Source: an uncultured SAR116 cluster alpha proteobacterium (GTDB lineage Bacteria > Pseudomonadota > Alphaproteobacteria > Puniceispirillales > Marisalimonadaceae). Taken from it: DNA of 64,000 bases. The translations under genes and the position numbers were made by a program. Position 1 is the stretch's first letter. Each line of letters begins with the position of its first letter. Shown piece after piece: positions 1 to 8,628 of the stretch. The notes below the pieces were generated by a model, which worked only from the letters and a program-made list of their open reading frames with translations, did no database searches and was not told the origin of the DNA. The DNA lies in assembly GCA_902593735.1 (NCBI GenBank), contig CACJJL010000002.1, positions 62,001 to 126,000 of the forward strand. Reading direction: 5' to 3'.

Positions 1-122
1 AAGGACGTTTGCCAGTAGATAAATTGATTGATGGTAAAATTAAATTTGATAATTTAAATGAAGGTTTTGATAGATTATCAAAGGGTGAAGTTGTTAGACA
101 GATACTAGTGCCAAATGCATAG
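1..122 (+). CDS. Zinc-type alcohol dehydrogenase, C-terminal fragment (partial at left edge)
   Basis: An open frame enters from the left edge and stops with TAG at 120-122. The readable 39 residues, starting GRLPVDKLIDGKIKF and ending RQILVPNA, resemble the extreme C-terminus of medium-chain Zn-dependent alcohol dehydrogenases, including the S-(hydroxymethyl)glutathione dehydrogenase class. There the pattern 'LPVDKLI...L.EGFDRL..G..RQ' closes the catalytic domain. No catalytic residues are in view, so the substrate cannot be stated. The stop lies three bases from the stop of the convergent hydroxylase gene. The family call is from similarity by eye over a short tail. Confidence 0.55.
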   Translation, partial: GRLPVDKLIDGKIKFDNLNEGFDRLSKGEVVRQILVPNA

Positions 123-125
123 CTT

Positions 126-923
126 TTATATCATTTTCCAATTTTTATAAAAAATACTCCTAGTATTTTTTAATAAAAAACCGACTAATTTTAAAATTAC
201 TTTGATTATATTGTCAAAATGAGAAGGCCTAATAATATCAATAAAAGCACAAAATCTTAAATCATCTTCTTCATTAAAGCTTTGGTGTATTAAAGTGTCA
301 TCAAAAATAAACAATGGATTAGACTTCCATTTATGGATTCTTCCATCAGCTTCAATAAAAGAACCTTCCTTTTTAACTTTATTAAAATTATACAAAATTC
401 GATAAGTCATTCTTAGAGGACCAAAATGTCTAGACGTTGAAGTCTTCTCTCTAAAAAGTGAAACACCAATAGTTTTTATATATTTATATTCATTATTAAA
501 TTCTTCAATTGAATCATTCAGTTCATATCCATACCATTTATAAAATAACATTGTTCTATTATCATTTAGATTTTCTTTAAATCTCTTTGCGATTTCTTTA
601 GAGTTTTTATCAAATAGCGAAATAACGTCATTGATTTCATTTTGATGACCTTGGGGAAGATCTTCAATTTTATAAGTGTGAAGATTTCTGTGCGACAAAA
701 GATCAGATAAAAGATTTAATGGTGATAGTAAAAAAGTTAAAAAACCTTTACCTATGAAATATTCTTTAATTAATTTTAGATCCATTGTTTTGTGCCTAGA
801 CACATCAATTAATCCACATAAAATCCAGAATGGAAATATTGCCGATATTCCAATATTTATAAATAAAAAGATTGTACTTAGAAACAAAGGTATAAGTAAG
901 ATTAATTTAAAGATGATATCCAT
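126..923 (-). CDS. Aspartyl/asparaginyl beta-hydroxylase-like dioxygenase (LpxO-like), membrane-anchored
   Basis: The 265-residue protein has a hydrophobic N-terminus (about residues 4-39, one long or two short membrane segments). Its C-terminal domain carries the hallmarks of the Asp/Asn beta-hydroxylase fold: H166 in 'SRHFGP', then 'DGRIHKWK', 'FDDT' (D208/D209) and H213, then 'IDIIRPS'. In the family the two histidines and an acidic residue bind Fe(II), with 2-oxoglutarate as cosubstrate. A membrane anchor plus this domain is the architecture of LpxO, which hydroxylates lipid A acyl chains at the inner membrane. The lipid substrate is inference; a peptidyl or small-molecule substrate is possible. 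It stands alone, convergent with the dehydrogenase fragment and divergent from yajQ. Confidence 0.7.
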   Translation of the reverse strand: MDIIFKLILLIPLFLSTIFLFINIGISAIFPFWILCGLIDVSRHKTMDLKLIKEYFIGKGFLTFLLSPLNLLSDLLSHRNLHTYKIEDLPQGHQNEINDVISLFDKNSKEIAKRFKENLNDNRTMLFYKWYGYELNDSIEEFNNEYKYIKTIGVSLFREKTSTSRHFGPLRMTYRILYNFNKVKKEGSFIEADGRIHKWKSNPLFIFDDTLIHQSFNEEDDLRFCAFIDIIRPSHFDNIIKVILKLVGFLLKNTRSIFYKNWKMI

Positions 924-1001
924 TAAAAACTTTGTTTATAATTAATATTAATAAATACTTAATCTATAATTTTAAGGAATTTCTATCAACTTTTATTTAG
1001 A

Positions 1002-1030
1002 TTGTTTGAGAAATAAAAATTTAATATTAT
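1002..1030 (+). promoter_or_regulatory. Candidate sigma-70 promoter of yajQ
   Basis: TTGTTT at 1002-1007 and TATTAT at 1025-1030 are separated by exactly 17 bases, upstream of the yajQ start at 1063. In such AT-rich DNA near-matches are common, so support comes mainly from the spacing and the position in the divergent intergenic region. Confidence 0.4.
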
Positions 1031-1062
1031 GGTAGTTTATAAAACTATTAGGGAATTTAACG

Positions 1063-1548
1063 ATGCCTAGCTTTGATATAGTAAGTAAAATAGACATGCC
1101 TTCAGTTCAAAATGGTTTAGATGGTGTGAAAAAAGAAATTAGTACTAGATATGATTTTAAAGGAAGTATGTGTGAAGTAAAACAGCAAGAAGATAAAATT
1201 ATTATTAAAGCTGATGATGATTTGAAAAGAAAGCAAGTTGAGGATCTTATTATTACTCACCTTACTAGAAAAAAAGTTGATACAGGCGCATTGGTATTCG
1301 AAAAACCAGAAGCTGCATCAGGTAATTCCATTAGACAAATTGTATTAATCAAACAAGGTGTTGATAGAGAAGTAGCTCAAAAGATAGTAAAGGCAATTAA
1401 ATCCTCAAAAAGTAAAGTACAAACTTCTATTCAAGGTGATGAAGTAAGAGTATCTGGTAAAAAAAGAGATGATCTTCAAGCAGCAATTAAATTAATAAAA
1501 GAATTAAATATTAAGCACCCACTACAATATGAAAATTTTAGAGACTAG
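1063..1548 (+). CDS. yajQ: YajQ family cyclic di-GMP-binding protein
   Basis: The 161-residue protein is full length for the YajQ family. It begins MPSFDIVSKID, has 'STRYDFKG' at residues 27-34, the segment 'QGDEVRVSGKKRDDLQ' at 124-139 and ends PLQYENFRD, all typical. YajQ proteins are small cytosolic two-domain ferredoxin-like folds. Some homologues bind cyclic di-GMP and act with transcription factors, and others have been linked to nucleic acid binding. The specific role here is unknown. The start is preceded by a weak GGGAA. Its TAG stop shares a palindromic CTAG (1545-1548) with the stop of the convergent hydrolase gene. Confidence 0.93.
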   Translation: MPSFDIVSKIDMPSVQNGLDGVKKEISTRYDFKGSMCEVKQQEDKIIIKADDDLKRKQVEDLIITHLTRKKVDTGALVFEKPEAASGNSIRQIVLIKQGVDREVAQKIVKAIKSSKSKVQTSIQGDEVRVSGKKRDDLQAAIKLIKELNIKHPLQYENFRD

Positions 1549-2432
1549 AATTTTATAATTTTTGCTCTTTTATCTCTGCTTCCCCATGAAGATGAATTAA
1601 CTGCAGTAAAAAATTTAAGTAAATGATTATTAAATAAATCTGGTTCTTCTAAGTTGATTGTGTGTCCTGTTTTTGGAACTATTAACAAACCAGCTGTCTT
1701 TATAGTCCTCTTCAAATACAAACCTACTTCAAGACACATATCATCCTCATCACCGTTTATAATTAGTGTTGGACAAGTTATACCTCTTATTTCTTCTTCT
1801 AAAGAATATAAGTTAGGTCTTTTATTCTGAACGCCCAATAAAGTATTGGCTGAACCGACAGGATCATGTTTTATTAGTTGGTCATTAAATAGTTGCCAAC
1901 CTTTTGGATCTTTATTTTGAAATTGAACTCTAGTAGGACCTAGAGCATATTCTGATCCAAATTTATCCATTCCCTCATTTAAAATAATTTTTGCACTATC
2001 CAACGAAATATTAGAAAAGTCTGCTTCTTTATTGAAATTAGTTTTGTCAATTGGTATGGCACCATATCCACAACCAGCTATTACTAGACTTAACACTCTA
2101 TCTTGAGCATTTATACCTAAATGAAGAGTTGCAAATCCTCCCATGGATAAACCAACAATATGAGCTTTATCAATTTTCAGATTATCCATCACGCTTAAAA
2201 TGTCACGCCATGCTCTTTCTTGGCTAAAACTGCTTTTGTTTTTTGGAACTTCAGATGGTGGGTATCCTCTAGCACAGAATGATATGCATTGATAATATCT
2301 TGATAAATAATTAATTTGAGGTTCCCAACTTCTATAATCACCAGCAAATTCGTGAACAAATATTATCGGTTCCCCTTTACCAATAGACTCATAAAATAAT
2401 TTTACATTATCATCAGTTTTTATAAATGACAT
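1545..2432 (-). CDS. Alpha/beta-fold hydrolase
   Basis: A 295-residue alpha/beta hydrolase. 'VHEFAG' near residue 26 is the oxyanion-hole region, 'GLSMGG' (94-99) puts the nucleophile at S96, 'GDEDD' (227-231) holds the likely acid, and H257 in 'KTGHTINLEEP' completes the triad. 'FCARGYPPSEVP' is typical of ester, lactone or C-C bond hydrolases in the 3-oxoadipate enol-lactonase/proline iminopeptidase-like branch. Substrate cannot be assigned. A 3-oxoadipyl-CoA-type thiolase lies two genes away, but the intervening modBC genes and opposite orientation give little support for a shared pathway. A GGGGA precedes the ATG at 2432. Confidence 0.85.
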   Translation of the reverse strand: MSFIKTDDNVKLFYESIGKGEPIIFVHEFAGDYRSWEPQINYLSRYYQCISFCARGYPPSEVPKNKSSFSQERAWRDILSVMDNLKIDKAHIVGLSMGGFATLHLGINAQDRVLSLVIAGCGYGAIPIDKTNFNKEADFSNISLDSAKIILNEGMDKFGSEYALGPTRVQFQNKDPKGWQLFNDQLIKHDPVGSANTLLGVQNKRPNLYSLEEEIRGITCPTLIINGDEDDMCLEVGLYLKRTIKTAGLLIVPKTGHTINLEEPDLFNNHLLKFFTAVNSSSWGSRDKRAKIIKF

Positions 2433-2505
2433 TTATAATTCCCCATTATAATCTAGTTAGGATATAATACTCAAAATCAATTCCAAATTTTGTTGGTCTT
2501 TTAAT

Positions 2506-3198
2506 ATGGATATTTATCACTATTTAAGTTCAGATTTTACTTCAATTTTAATTACATTAAAGTTAGCTATTGTTACTTGTTTTTTTCTTGCCTTAATAGG
2601 TACCCCTTTAGCTTATTTTTTAGCATTTAAGTCAAAAAAGACCAAACCATTTATTGAAACAATAGTAACACTACCACTTGTGTTACCACCTACAGTTATT
2701 GGCTTTTATCTAATTATGTTTTTTAGTCCTGAAACATTATTAGGTAAAACTTTTATATTGCTTACTGGAGAACAATTGATCTTTTCTTTTTACGGTTTAG
2801 TTCTTGCTTCTATAATTTATTCTCTTCCTTTTTGGGTTCAGCCTCTTCAAGCTTCATTTGAAAAAATAGGAAGGGATACTATTAAAACATCTCACAGTCT
2901 AGGGGCTGGGCCATTAGATACTTTTTTAAATGTGATAATACCTTTATGTAAAAAAGGATTTTTTACTTCCTTCATAATTTCTTTTGCGCACACCTTAGGT
3001 GAATTTGGTATCGTTTTAATGGTTGGAGGTGGTATTCATGGTAAAACAAAAGTAATTGCTATTTCGATTTATGATCATGTAGAACAATTATCATTTGGAA
3101 AAGCACATATTTTAGCAGGTGGGATGTTAATTTTATCATTCATTATATTATTAACTCTATTTTATTTTAACAAAAGAACAGTTGTAAGAATTAAATAA
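2506..3198 (+). CDS. modB: Molybdate ABC transporter permease
   Basis: A 230-residue inner-membrane permease with five to six hydrophobic segments. The stretch 'LPLVLPPTVIGFY' (56-68), the ABC-coupling loop 'SLGAGPLDTF..IIPL' (131-146), 'HTLGEFG' (162-168) and 'GKTKVIAISIYD' (179-190) are the pattern of ModB rather than sulfate CysT/CysW. It passes molybdate (or tungstate, which cannot be separated by eye) across the inner membrane with ModC. A TATAAT lies at 2463-2468 without a convincing -35. The stop overlaps the modC start by one base (TAATG at 3196-3200), showing tight cotranslation. No modA is in the window. Confidence 0.85.
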   Translation: MDIYHYLSSDFTSILITLKLAIVTCFFLALIGTPLAYFLAFKSKKTKPFIETIVTLPLVLPPTVIGFYLIMFFSPETLLGKTFILLTGEQLIFSFYGLVLASIIYSLPFWVQPLQASFEKIGRDTIKTSHSLGAGPLDTFLNVIIPLCKKGFFTSFIISFAHTLGEFGIVLMVGGGIHGKTKVIAISIYDHVEQLSFGKAHILAGGMLILSFIILLTLFYFNKRTVVRIK

Positions 3199-4319
3199 TG
3201 TCAAACTTATCGGTTTTTTTAAAAGGTAAAATTGGGAATTTATTTTTAAATTTTGAGCATCATTTTAAAAGTGATGGGATAACTATCTTATGTGGCCCAA
3301 ATGGATCAGGAAAAACCACAATTATTTCTGCATTAGGTGGATTTATTAATAATTTAGAAACTAAAATTTTTTTTAATGGAATTGCACTTCACGAAATAGA
3401 TAAACATCCTCCTAATAAGAGTCCGTTTGGAATAATGTTTCAAAATCCAATTTTGTTTGAACACCTAAGTGTAGAAGAGAACCTTGATTTTGCTATTAAA
3501 AGGAATCAACTAAAAACTCAAGATAAAAGTTTAATAAGTAAAGAATATTTAATTAATCAGCTTGAATTGAATTCTCTTTTAAAGAGGTCGCCTGAGAATT
3601 TATCTGGAGGTGAAAAATTAAGAGTCGTACTAGCAAGGACAATTTTAAAACAACCTAATTATCTACTTTTAGACGAACCTATGTCAGATTTAGATATTAG
3701 ATATAAATCTAAGTTATTAGTGTTTTTAAAAGATTTTAATAAAAAATTTAAAATACCAATTTTATATATTACCCATTCGATTGATGAAATTTCACAAATT
3801 GGAGATCAAATCGTATTAATTAAAAATGGTAAGAAAATCGATAGCGGAAGTGTTTCAAATATTCTTAATAGAAGTTCATTTGTAGATCTGACAGGCAAAT
3901 TTGAGTCAAGTTCCATTTTAGAGGGGATAGTTTCTAGGCATGATCAGAACTTACATATGACAACTCTTGATTTGAATGGACAAAAACTTTTTGTGCCAGG
4001 TTTGCCAGGTAATTTAAATGATATAGTAAGAGTTAGAATCAGATCCAGAGATATACTTCTTTCATCTTCACGTATAAAGACACAAATCACTGAAAACGAA
4101 TTGCAAGGTATAATATCTTCAATTGAAATTGAAAATAACACAGCATTCTCTGAGTTAGTAATTGTGTTAAAAAATTTGAAAAATAATAGAAAAAAACAAA
4201 AACTTAGGGCAAGGATAACGACATATAATCTAAAAAATTGTAAATTATTAATAAATGATAATGTATTTATTTATATAAGTTCAGTATCCATAGATCGACA
4301 AGCATATCAATCGAAATAG
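3198..4319 (+). CDS. modC: Molybdate ABC transporter ATP-binding protein
   Basis: A 373-residue ABC ATPase plus C-terminal oxyanion-binding region. Walker A 'GPNGSGKTT' is at 33-41, the Q-loop Q82 in 'MFQNPILFEHLSV', the signature 'LSGGE' at 135-139, Walker B 'LLLDEP' at 156-161 and the switch H193. After about residue 235 the chain continues as a TOBE/Mop-like domain ('GIVSRHDQNLHMTTL', 'ELQGIISSIEIENN'), as in ModC and other anion importers. It powers ModB. The mod-type signature and partner support molybdate; tungstate is an alternative. It ends five bases before the stop of the convergent thiolase. Confidence 0.85.
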   Translation: MSNLSVFLKGKIGNLFLNFEHHFKSDGITILCGPNGSGKTTIISALGGFINNLETKIFFNGIALHEIDKHPPNKSPFGIMFQNPILFEHLSVEENLDFAIKRNQLKTQDKSLISKEYLINQLELNSLLKRSPENLSGGEKLRVVLARTILKQPNYLLLDEPMSDLDIRYKSKLLVFLKDFNKKFKIPILYITHSIDEISQIGDQIVLIKNGKKIDSGSVSNILNRSSFVDLTGKFESSSILEGIVSRHDQNLHMTTLDLNGQKLFVPGLPGNLNDIVRVRIRSRDILLSSSRIKTQITENELQGIISSIEIENNTAFSELVIVLKNLKNNRKKQKLRARITTYNLKNCKLLINDNVFIYISSVSIDRQAYQSK

Positions 4320-4324
4320 GTTAT

Positions 4325-5527
4325 TTAGACTCTTTCTATTATTATAGCACTTCCTTGACCAACACCAACGCACATTGTACATAATGCGTATTTTAATTTT
4401 TTTTCAATTAATTCTTGAGTTGCTGTAAGAACTAATCTTGTTCCAGACATCCCAAGAGGATGGCCGAGAGCTATTGCTCCACCATTAGGATTTACTCTTT
4501 CATCATCATCTTCAATGCCAAGAGACCTTAAACTAGCTAAACCTTGTGCAGCAAATGCTTCATTTATTTCAATAATATCAATATCTTTAATTTTAATCCC
4601 AGCTATTTTAAGCGCTTTTAAAGAAGCTGGCACAGGCCCAATACCCATAAAGGCTGGCTCAACTCCAGAACTAGCTGCCGAAATTATTCTTGCTCTTGGG
4701 GTCAAATGATTTCGTTTTACTCCTTCTTTACTTGCAATTATCATTGCTGCCGCACCATCGTTAACACCACTAGCATTTCCTGCTGTAACAGTACCTTTAT
4801 TTCTAAATGGTGTTGGGAGTGAAGAAAGTTTTTCAATTGATGTACTTCTAGGATGTTCGTCTTTTTCAAATATTAATACATCACCTTTTCTTTGTGGGAT
4901 TTCTACGGGAGTAATCTCTTTAGCCAATCTTCCATTTTGAATTGCAACCGAAGCCTTTATTTGGCTGGAAAGAGCCATTTTGTCTTGGTCATCTCTGCTA
5001 ACTTGATATTTTTCTGCAACGTTTTCTGCAGTTTCTGGCATTGAATCTATACCATAATTAGCTTGCATTTTAGGGTTTACAAATCGCCAACCTATAGTTG
5101 TATCATAAATTTCTGCATTCCTAGAGAATGCTGTATTGGCTTTAGGCATCACAAAAGGAGCTCGACTCATACTTTCTGCACCTCCAGCAATAGTCATATC
5201 TGCTTCATTAGACTTAATCATACGTGCTGCACTTGATATTGCTTCCATGCCTGAAGCACATAATCGGTTAAGTGTTATACCTGGAACTGTATTTGGAAGA
5301 TCTGCTAAAAGTAAAGCCATTCTTGCAATATTACGATTATCTTCGCCAGCTTGATTAGCATTACCATAGAAGACTTCTTCTAAGTTATCCCAGTCAGTTT
5401 TATCCAATTTTTTTTTCAGTGACATAAGTGGCAAAGCCGCAAGGTCGTCAGTTCTCACTGACGACAAACTGCCCCCAAACTTACCGATAGGTGTTCTTGT
5501 TCCTTCACAAATAAATGCATCTGACAT
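4325..5527 (-). CDS. Acetyl-CoA acyltransferase, 3-oxoadipyl-CoA thiolase type
   Basis: A 400-residue thiolase, normal length. The catalytic residues are C90 in 'LNRLCASGMEA', H356 in 'GGAIALGHPLG' and C386 in 'CVGVGQG'. The segments 'TTIGWRFVNPKM' and 'DSMPETAENVAE' are characteristic of PcaF/PaaJ 3-oxoadipyl-CoA thiolases; broader 3-ketoacyl-CoA thiolase use is equally possible because no other beta-ketoadipate gene is present. I place the start at the ATG at 5527. A TTG eighteen bases upstream also opens the frame, but AGGAG lies between the two and is correctly spaced for 5527. Soluble enzyme, transcribed alone or with the upstream GST gene (23-base gap). Confidence 0.85.
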   Translation of the reverse strand: MSDAFICEGTRTPIGKFGGSLSSVRTDDLAALPLMSLKKKLDKTDWDNLEEVFYGNANQAGEDNRNIARMALLLADLPNTVPGITLNRLCASGMEAISSAARMIKSNEADMTIAGGAESMSRAPFVMPKANTAFSRNAEIYDTTIGWRFVNPKMQANYGIDSMPETAENVAEKYQVSRDDQDKMALSSQIKASVAIQNGRLAKEITPVEIPQRKGDVLIFEKDEHPRSTSIEKLSSLPTPFRNKGTVTAGNASGVNDGAAAMIIASKEGVKRNHLTPRARIISAASSGVEPAFMGIGPVPASLKALKIAGIKIKDIDIIEINEAFAAQGLASLRSLGIEDDDERVNPNGGAIALGHPLGMSGTRLVLTATQELIEKKLKYALCTMCVGVGQGSAIIIERV

Positions 5528-5550
5528 AAAATTTCTCCTAGGCAAATAAA

Positions 5551-6213
5551 TTATTCAAAATGTGTAAAAATAGGTAAATCATTTGGCTCCCATTTTCTGA
5601 ATTTTTTCATTATAGATGAAAAGTCTTGACTATCAATGATTTGATTTATCCACTTGTTCAAAAAAATAAAATTTAATTTTTCAAACCACTCTTGATCAAC
5701 ATTTCTAAATTGTCTAACAAATGGAAATATAGCATAATCTAATAAAGTAAGATGTTCGCAATTGAGTGATTTGTTTTTTTCGAGATAAGAATTTAATTTT
5801 TCAAGAAAGCATAAATTTTTATTTCTATATAAAAATTGATCAACCCCAGAAAATCTATTAGTGTATTTATATTTATCTAAATTAGGCTTAAATTTATTTT
5901 CAAGATCTTCTAAAATTTTTGTAATCTCATGACTTTCTAGTTTTCCTTTAGCAAGCCATTTATCTGGATCATTTATATTTAAGGCCCAGTTAATTATATC
6001 CAAACTTTCCTCTAAGACTTCACCTGAGTTTGTTATTAAAACTGGCACAGTCCCTTTTGGGGATGATTTTAAAAATTCAGATGGTTTTTCTTGTAATTTA
6101 ATTTCTCTTACTTCAACTATTATCTGAGATGATCTAATGGCAAATCTTGCTCTCATTGCATAAGGACATCTCCTGAAAGTATATAAAATAGGATGTTTAA
6201 ATTTTTTTTCCAT
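5551..6213 (-). CDS. Glutathione S-transferase family protein
   Basis: A 220-residue GST-like protein. The thioredoxin-fold N-domain begins 'HPILYTFRRCPYAM', with a glutaredoxin-like C-P-Y-A at 16-19. It continues with the cis-proline motif 'GTVPVL' (54-59) and the glutathione gamma-glutamyl contact 'EES' (68-70). An all-helical C-domain follows from about residue 90. The CPYA tetrad resembles Omega/Xi-type or GrxB-like enzymes that use a cysteine in thiol transfer rather than Tyr/Ser GSTs. The substrate is unknown. It lies 23 bases upstream of the thiolase on the same strand, so the two may be cotranscribed. Confidence 0.8.
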   Translation of the reverse strand: MEKKFKHPILYTFRRCPYAMRARFAIRSSQIIVEVREIKLQEKPSEFLKSSPKGTVPVLITNSGEVLEESLDIINWALNINDPDKWLAKGKLESHEITKILEDLENKFKPNLDKYKYTNRFSGVDQFLYRNKNLCFLEKLNSYLEKNKSLNCEHLTLLDYAIFPFVRQFRNVDQEWFEKLNFIFLNKWINQIIDSQDFSSIMKKFRKWEPNDLPIFTHFE

Positions 6214-6287
6214 TCTGGGATAACTTTAAATAACTTTTATGTAATATGAAATCCTTTTATTTTTGAAATAAAATTTAATTAAAAAAC

Positions 6288-6497
6288 TTACTTTTGGGGT
6301 TTTACATCTTCAGAATTTAAGTATTTACCATTATCAATATGACCTTGTTTTGCAAGTTGATAAACTGTGTTCCAAAGTGATGGTGGATAATTTTGTCTAA
6401 TATTTTTAATCATATAAAGTATATGTTTTTCTTTAAAAATATTTTCATTTTTTGACTTTCTAACTTTATCAAGTGGAAAGGGAACAATCTGTGCCAT
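6288..6497 (-). CDS. Small conserved-looking hypothetical protein
   Basis: A 69-residue basic protein starting MAQIVPFPLDKVRK, with a predicted helical middle ('KHILYMIKNIRQNYP', 'LWNTVYQLAKQG') and no membrane segment or cysteine pair. A good ribosome-binding site (GGAG, read on the minus strand just upstream of the ATG at 6497) supports it as a real gene. I do not recognise the family; the 'MAQ(I/L)(V/I)PFPL' opening is seen in several small alphaproteobacterial proteins of unknown function. It is divergent from pyruvate kinase. Confidence 0.55.
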   Translation of the reverse strand: MAQIVPFPLDKVRKSKNENIFKEKHILYMIKNIRQNYPPSLWNTVYQLAKQGHIDNGKYLNSEDVKPQK

Positions 6498-6619
6498 CTT
6501 TATTTCTCCTCTAATATATTTGGAATTTGCAAATAGCTTGCCGATTTTAATTTTTAGAAAAATAAATTTAATCTTTTTTTGAAAATTAATGTATAAAGGT
6601 GAAAAGAAAAGGACAAATA

Positions 6620-8035
6620 ATGAAGGATGCTAAGTTACAACGATCTACTAAAATAGTTGCAACAATTGGTACAGCAACAAATGACCCAGACATTATTAAA
6701 AAATTAATAAAAACAGGTGTAAATGTTTTTCGTTTAAATTTTAGTCACGGTAACCAAGGAGACCACTTAAAAAGAATCACACACATAAGATCAGCAGAAA
6801 AAGAAATGAACTCTAATGTTGCAATTCTTGCTGATCTTCAAGGACCAAAATTTAGAATTGGAGAAGTAAAAAATGAATCAAAAGTGATCAAGGGAAGTAA
6901 TTATATTTTTGATAAAGACCCAGAAATTGGAAATTTTAAAAGGGTGAATTTACCACACGATGAAATTTTTAAAAGTTTGTCAATTGGCTCTAACATTCTC
7001 ATGGATGATGGAAAGTTAAAATTTAAAGTGAAAGATATATCAAAAGATGTAATAAAAACTGAAGTTGTAGTAGGAGGAGCTATTAAAAGCAATAAAGGTG
7101 TAAATCTTCCTGATGTTGTTTTAAATACAAGTCCTTTGACCACTAAAGATATAGACGATCTCAAATTTATATTAAACCAAGAAATTGATTGGATAGCACT
7201 TTCTTTTGTTCAGAAATTAAGGGACGTAGAAGAAGTAAAAAAACATATTGGTGATAAAGCGGGTGTAATTGCAAAAATTGAAAAACCATCTGCTTTAAAG
7301 GAATTAAATCAAATAATTGAAGCTTGCGATGGTATAATGGTAGCAAGGGGTGATTTAGGGGTTGAATTAGCACCTGAAGAAGTTCCAGGTATACAAAAGG
7401 AAATTATTCTTAAATGTAGACAAGCAGGAAAGCCAGTTATTGTTGCTACACAAATGCTTGAGTCTATGATTGAAACACCATCACCAACAAGGGCAGAAGC
7501 TTCTGATGTAGCAACTGCTGTTTTTGATGGTGCAGATGCAGTCATGCTATCTGCAGAGACTGCTGTAGGTTCCTATCCTCTTGAGACAGTTAACATTATG
7601 GATAGAATAATAATATCAGCTGAAAAGCACATAAAAAATCATCCAGGCGATGGTCCACAAAATCTTAAAAGGGAAAACTTTATATATAATGCTGTGTCAC
7701 GTTCTGCAGTAAGTTTAGCTGAGTCAGTAAATGCAAAAGCTGTTGTGGCATTTACAGCATCTGGAAATACTGCTTATAGAATGTCTAGAGAACGTTCAGA
7801 TTTATTGTTAGTAGTTATGACTCCTGAAATTAATGTAAAAAGAAAGCTGTCATTAGTTTGGGGAGCTTGTCCTTTTTTTAGCAAAGTACAGGGATATGAA
7901 GCAGCAATACAAGAGGCAAGAGAAATTATAAAAATTCAAAAATTTGCAAAAGAAGGTGATAACATAGTAGTAGTTGCGGGGATGCCTTTTGGTATATCTG
8001 GTTCAACAAATTCAATTAGAGTTGTTGAAATTTAA
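6620..8035 (+). CDS. pyk: Pyruvate kinase
   Basis: A 471-residue enzyme catalysing phosphoenolpyruvate plus ADP to pyruvate plus ATP in the cytosol. Visible hallmarks are 'KIVATIGTAT' (11-20), R38 in 'VFRLNFSHG', 'ADLQGPKFRIG' (71-81), the catalytic 'IAKIEKPSAL' with K219, 'MVARGDLGVEL' (240-250) and 'LSAETAVGSYP'. The domain order A-B-A-C is complete. I choose the ATG at 6620, preceded by AAAGGA at six bases. A GTG at 6599 is in frame, but its extension contains this ribosome-binding site. The stop is one base from the stop of the convergent cyclophilin gene. Confidence 0.95.
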   Translation: MKDAKLQRSTKIVATIGTATNDPDIIKKLIKTGVNVFRLNFSHGNQGDHLKRITHIRSAEKEMNSNVAILADLQGPKFRIGEVKNESKVIKGSNYIFDKDPEIGNFKRVNLPHDEIFKSLSIGSNILMDDGKLKFKVKDISKDVIKTEVVVGGAIKSNKGVNLPDVVLNTSPLTTKDIDDLKFILNQEIDWIALSFVQKLRDVEEVKKHIGDKAGVIAKIEKPSALKELNQIIEACDGIMVARGDLGVELAPEEVPGIQKEIILKCRQAGKPVIVATQMLESMIETPSPTRAEASDVATAVFDGADAVMLSAETAVGSYPLETVNIMDRIIISAEKHIKNHPGDGPQNLKRENFIYNAVSRSAVSLAESVNAKAVVAFTASGNTAYRMSRERSDLLLVVMTPEINVKRKLSLVWGACPFFSKVQGYEAAIQEAREIIKIQKFAKEGDNIVVVAGMPFGISGSTNSIRVVEI

Positions 8036-8036
8036 A

Positions 8037-8567
8037 TTATTTTTTACCAAGTTTTACCGAAATCATTTTATCTGGACTACTTGGAGGTTCTCCCACTGCT
8101 AAGCTTTCAACTGCTTCCATTCCAGAAACTACCTGGCCCCATACAGTATACTGGCCTGTTAAGTGACTGCACCCATTAAAACATATGAAAAACTGACTAT
8201 CTCCGCTATCAGGATTCATTGATCTTGCCATTCCAACAGTTCCATATTTGTATTGGTAATCTGAAAATTCGGCCTTCAAATTCTTTCCAGAACCACCTGT
8301 ACCATTACCATCAGGATCACCTGTTTGAGCCATAAAGCCTGCTATAACTCTATGGAAAATAATTCCATCGTAAAATTTTTGTTTAACTAACTCCTTAATT
8401 CTTTTAACGTGATTAGGTGCAATTTTATGTAAAGTCTCAATAACAACTTTACCTTTAGATGTTTCAATAGTTATAAATTTACTCGAATTTGCAGATGCTT
8501 TTTTTACTGGTTTAACCATGGCTATACATATTATCCCTAATATAACAATAAATAATTTTTTAAACAT
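8037..8567 (-). CDS. Peptidylprolyl isomerase, cyclophilin type, exported
   Basis: A 176-residue cyclophilin with an N-terminal signal peptide: lysine-rich start, hydrophobic core at about 5-18, likely cut after 'KKASA' near residue 26. The cyclophilin core starts 'FITIETSKGKVVIE' and carries 'FHRVIAGFMAQTGDP' (71-85), which includes the catalytic arginine H-R-V, and 'SGDSQFFICF'. It should catalyse prolyl cis-trans isomerisation in the periplasm, like PpiA. It is followed by the pyk stop one base away. A GAAGAGTGA stretch precedes the ATG. No accessory domain. Confidence 0.92.
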   Translation of the reverse strand: MFKKLFIVILGIICIAMVKPVKKASANSSKFITIETSKGKVVIETLHKIAPNHVKRIKELVKQKFYDGIIFHRVIAGFMAQTGDPDGNGTGGSGKNLKAEFSDYQYKYGTVGMARSMNPDSGDSQFFICFNGCSHLTGQYTVWGQVVSGMEAVESLAVGEPPSSPDKMISVKLGKK

Positions 8568-8628
8568 AAATCACTCTTCAATCTTTAATATACGTATAAA
8601 GTTAGTTTATTTAAAATCAACTATTATT

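Noticed and set aside
1545-5527. A beta-ketoadipate pathway formed by the hydrolase and thiolase
   Set aside because: They are on either side of modBC, not in one operon, and no other pathway gene is present.
5527-5545. Upstream TTG start for the thiolase
   Set aside because: The extension contains the AGGAG that is correctly spaced for the ATG at 5527.
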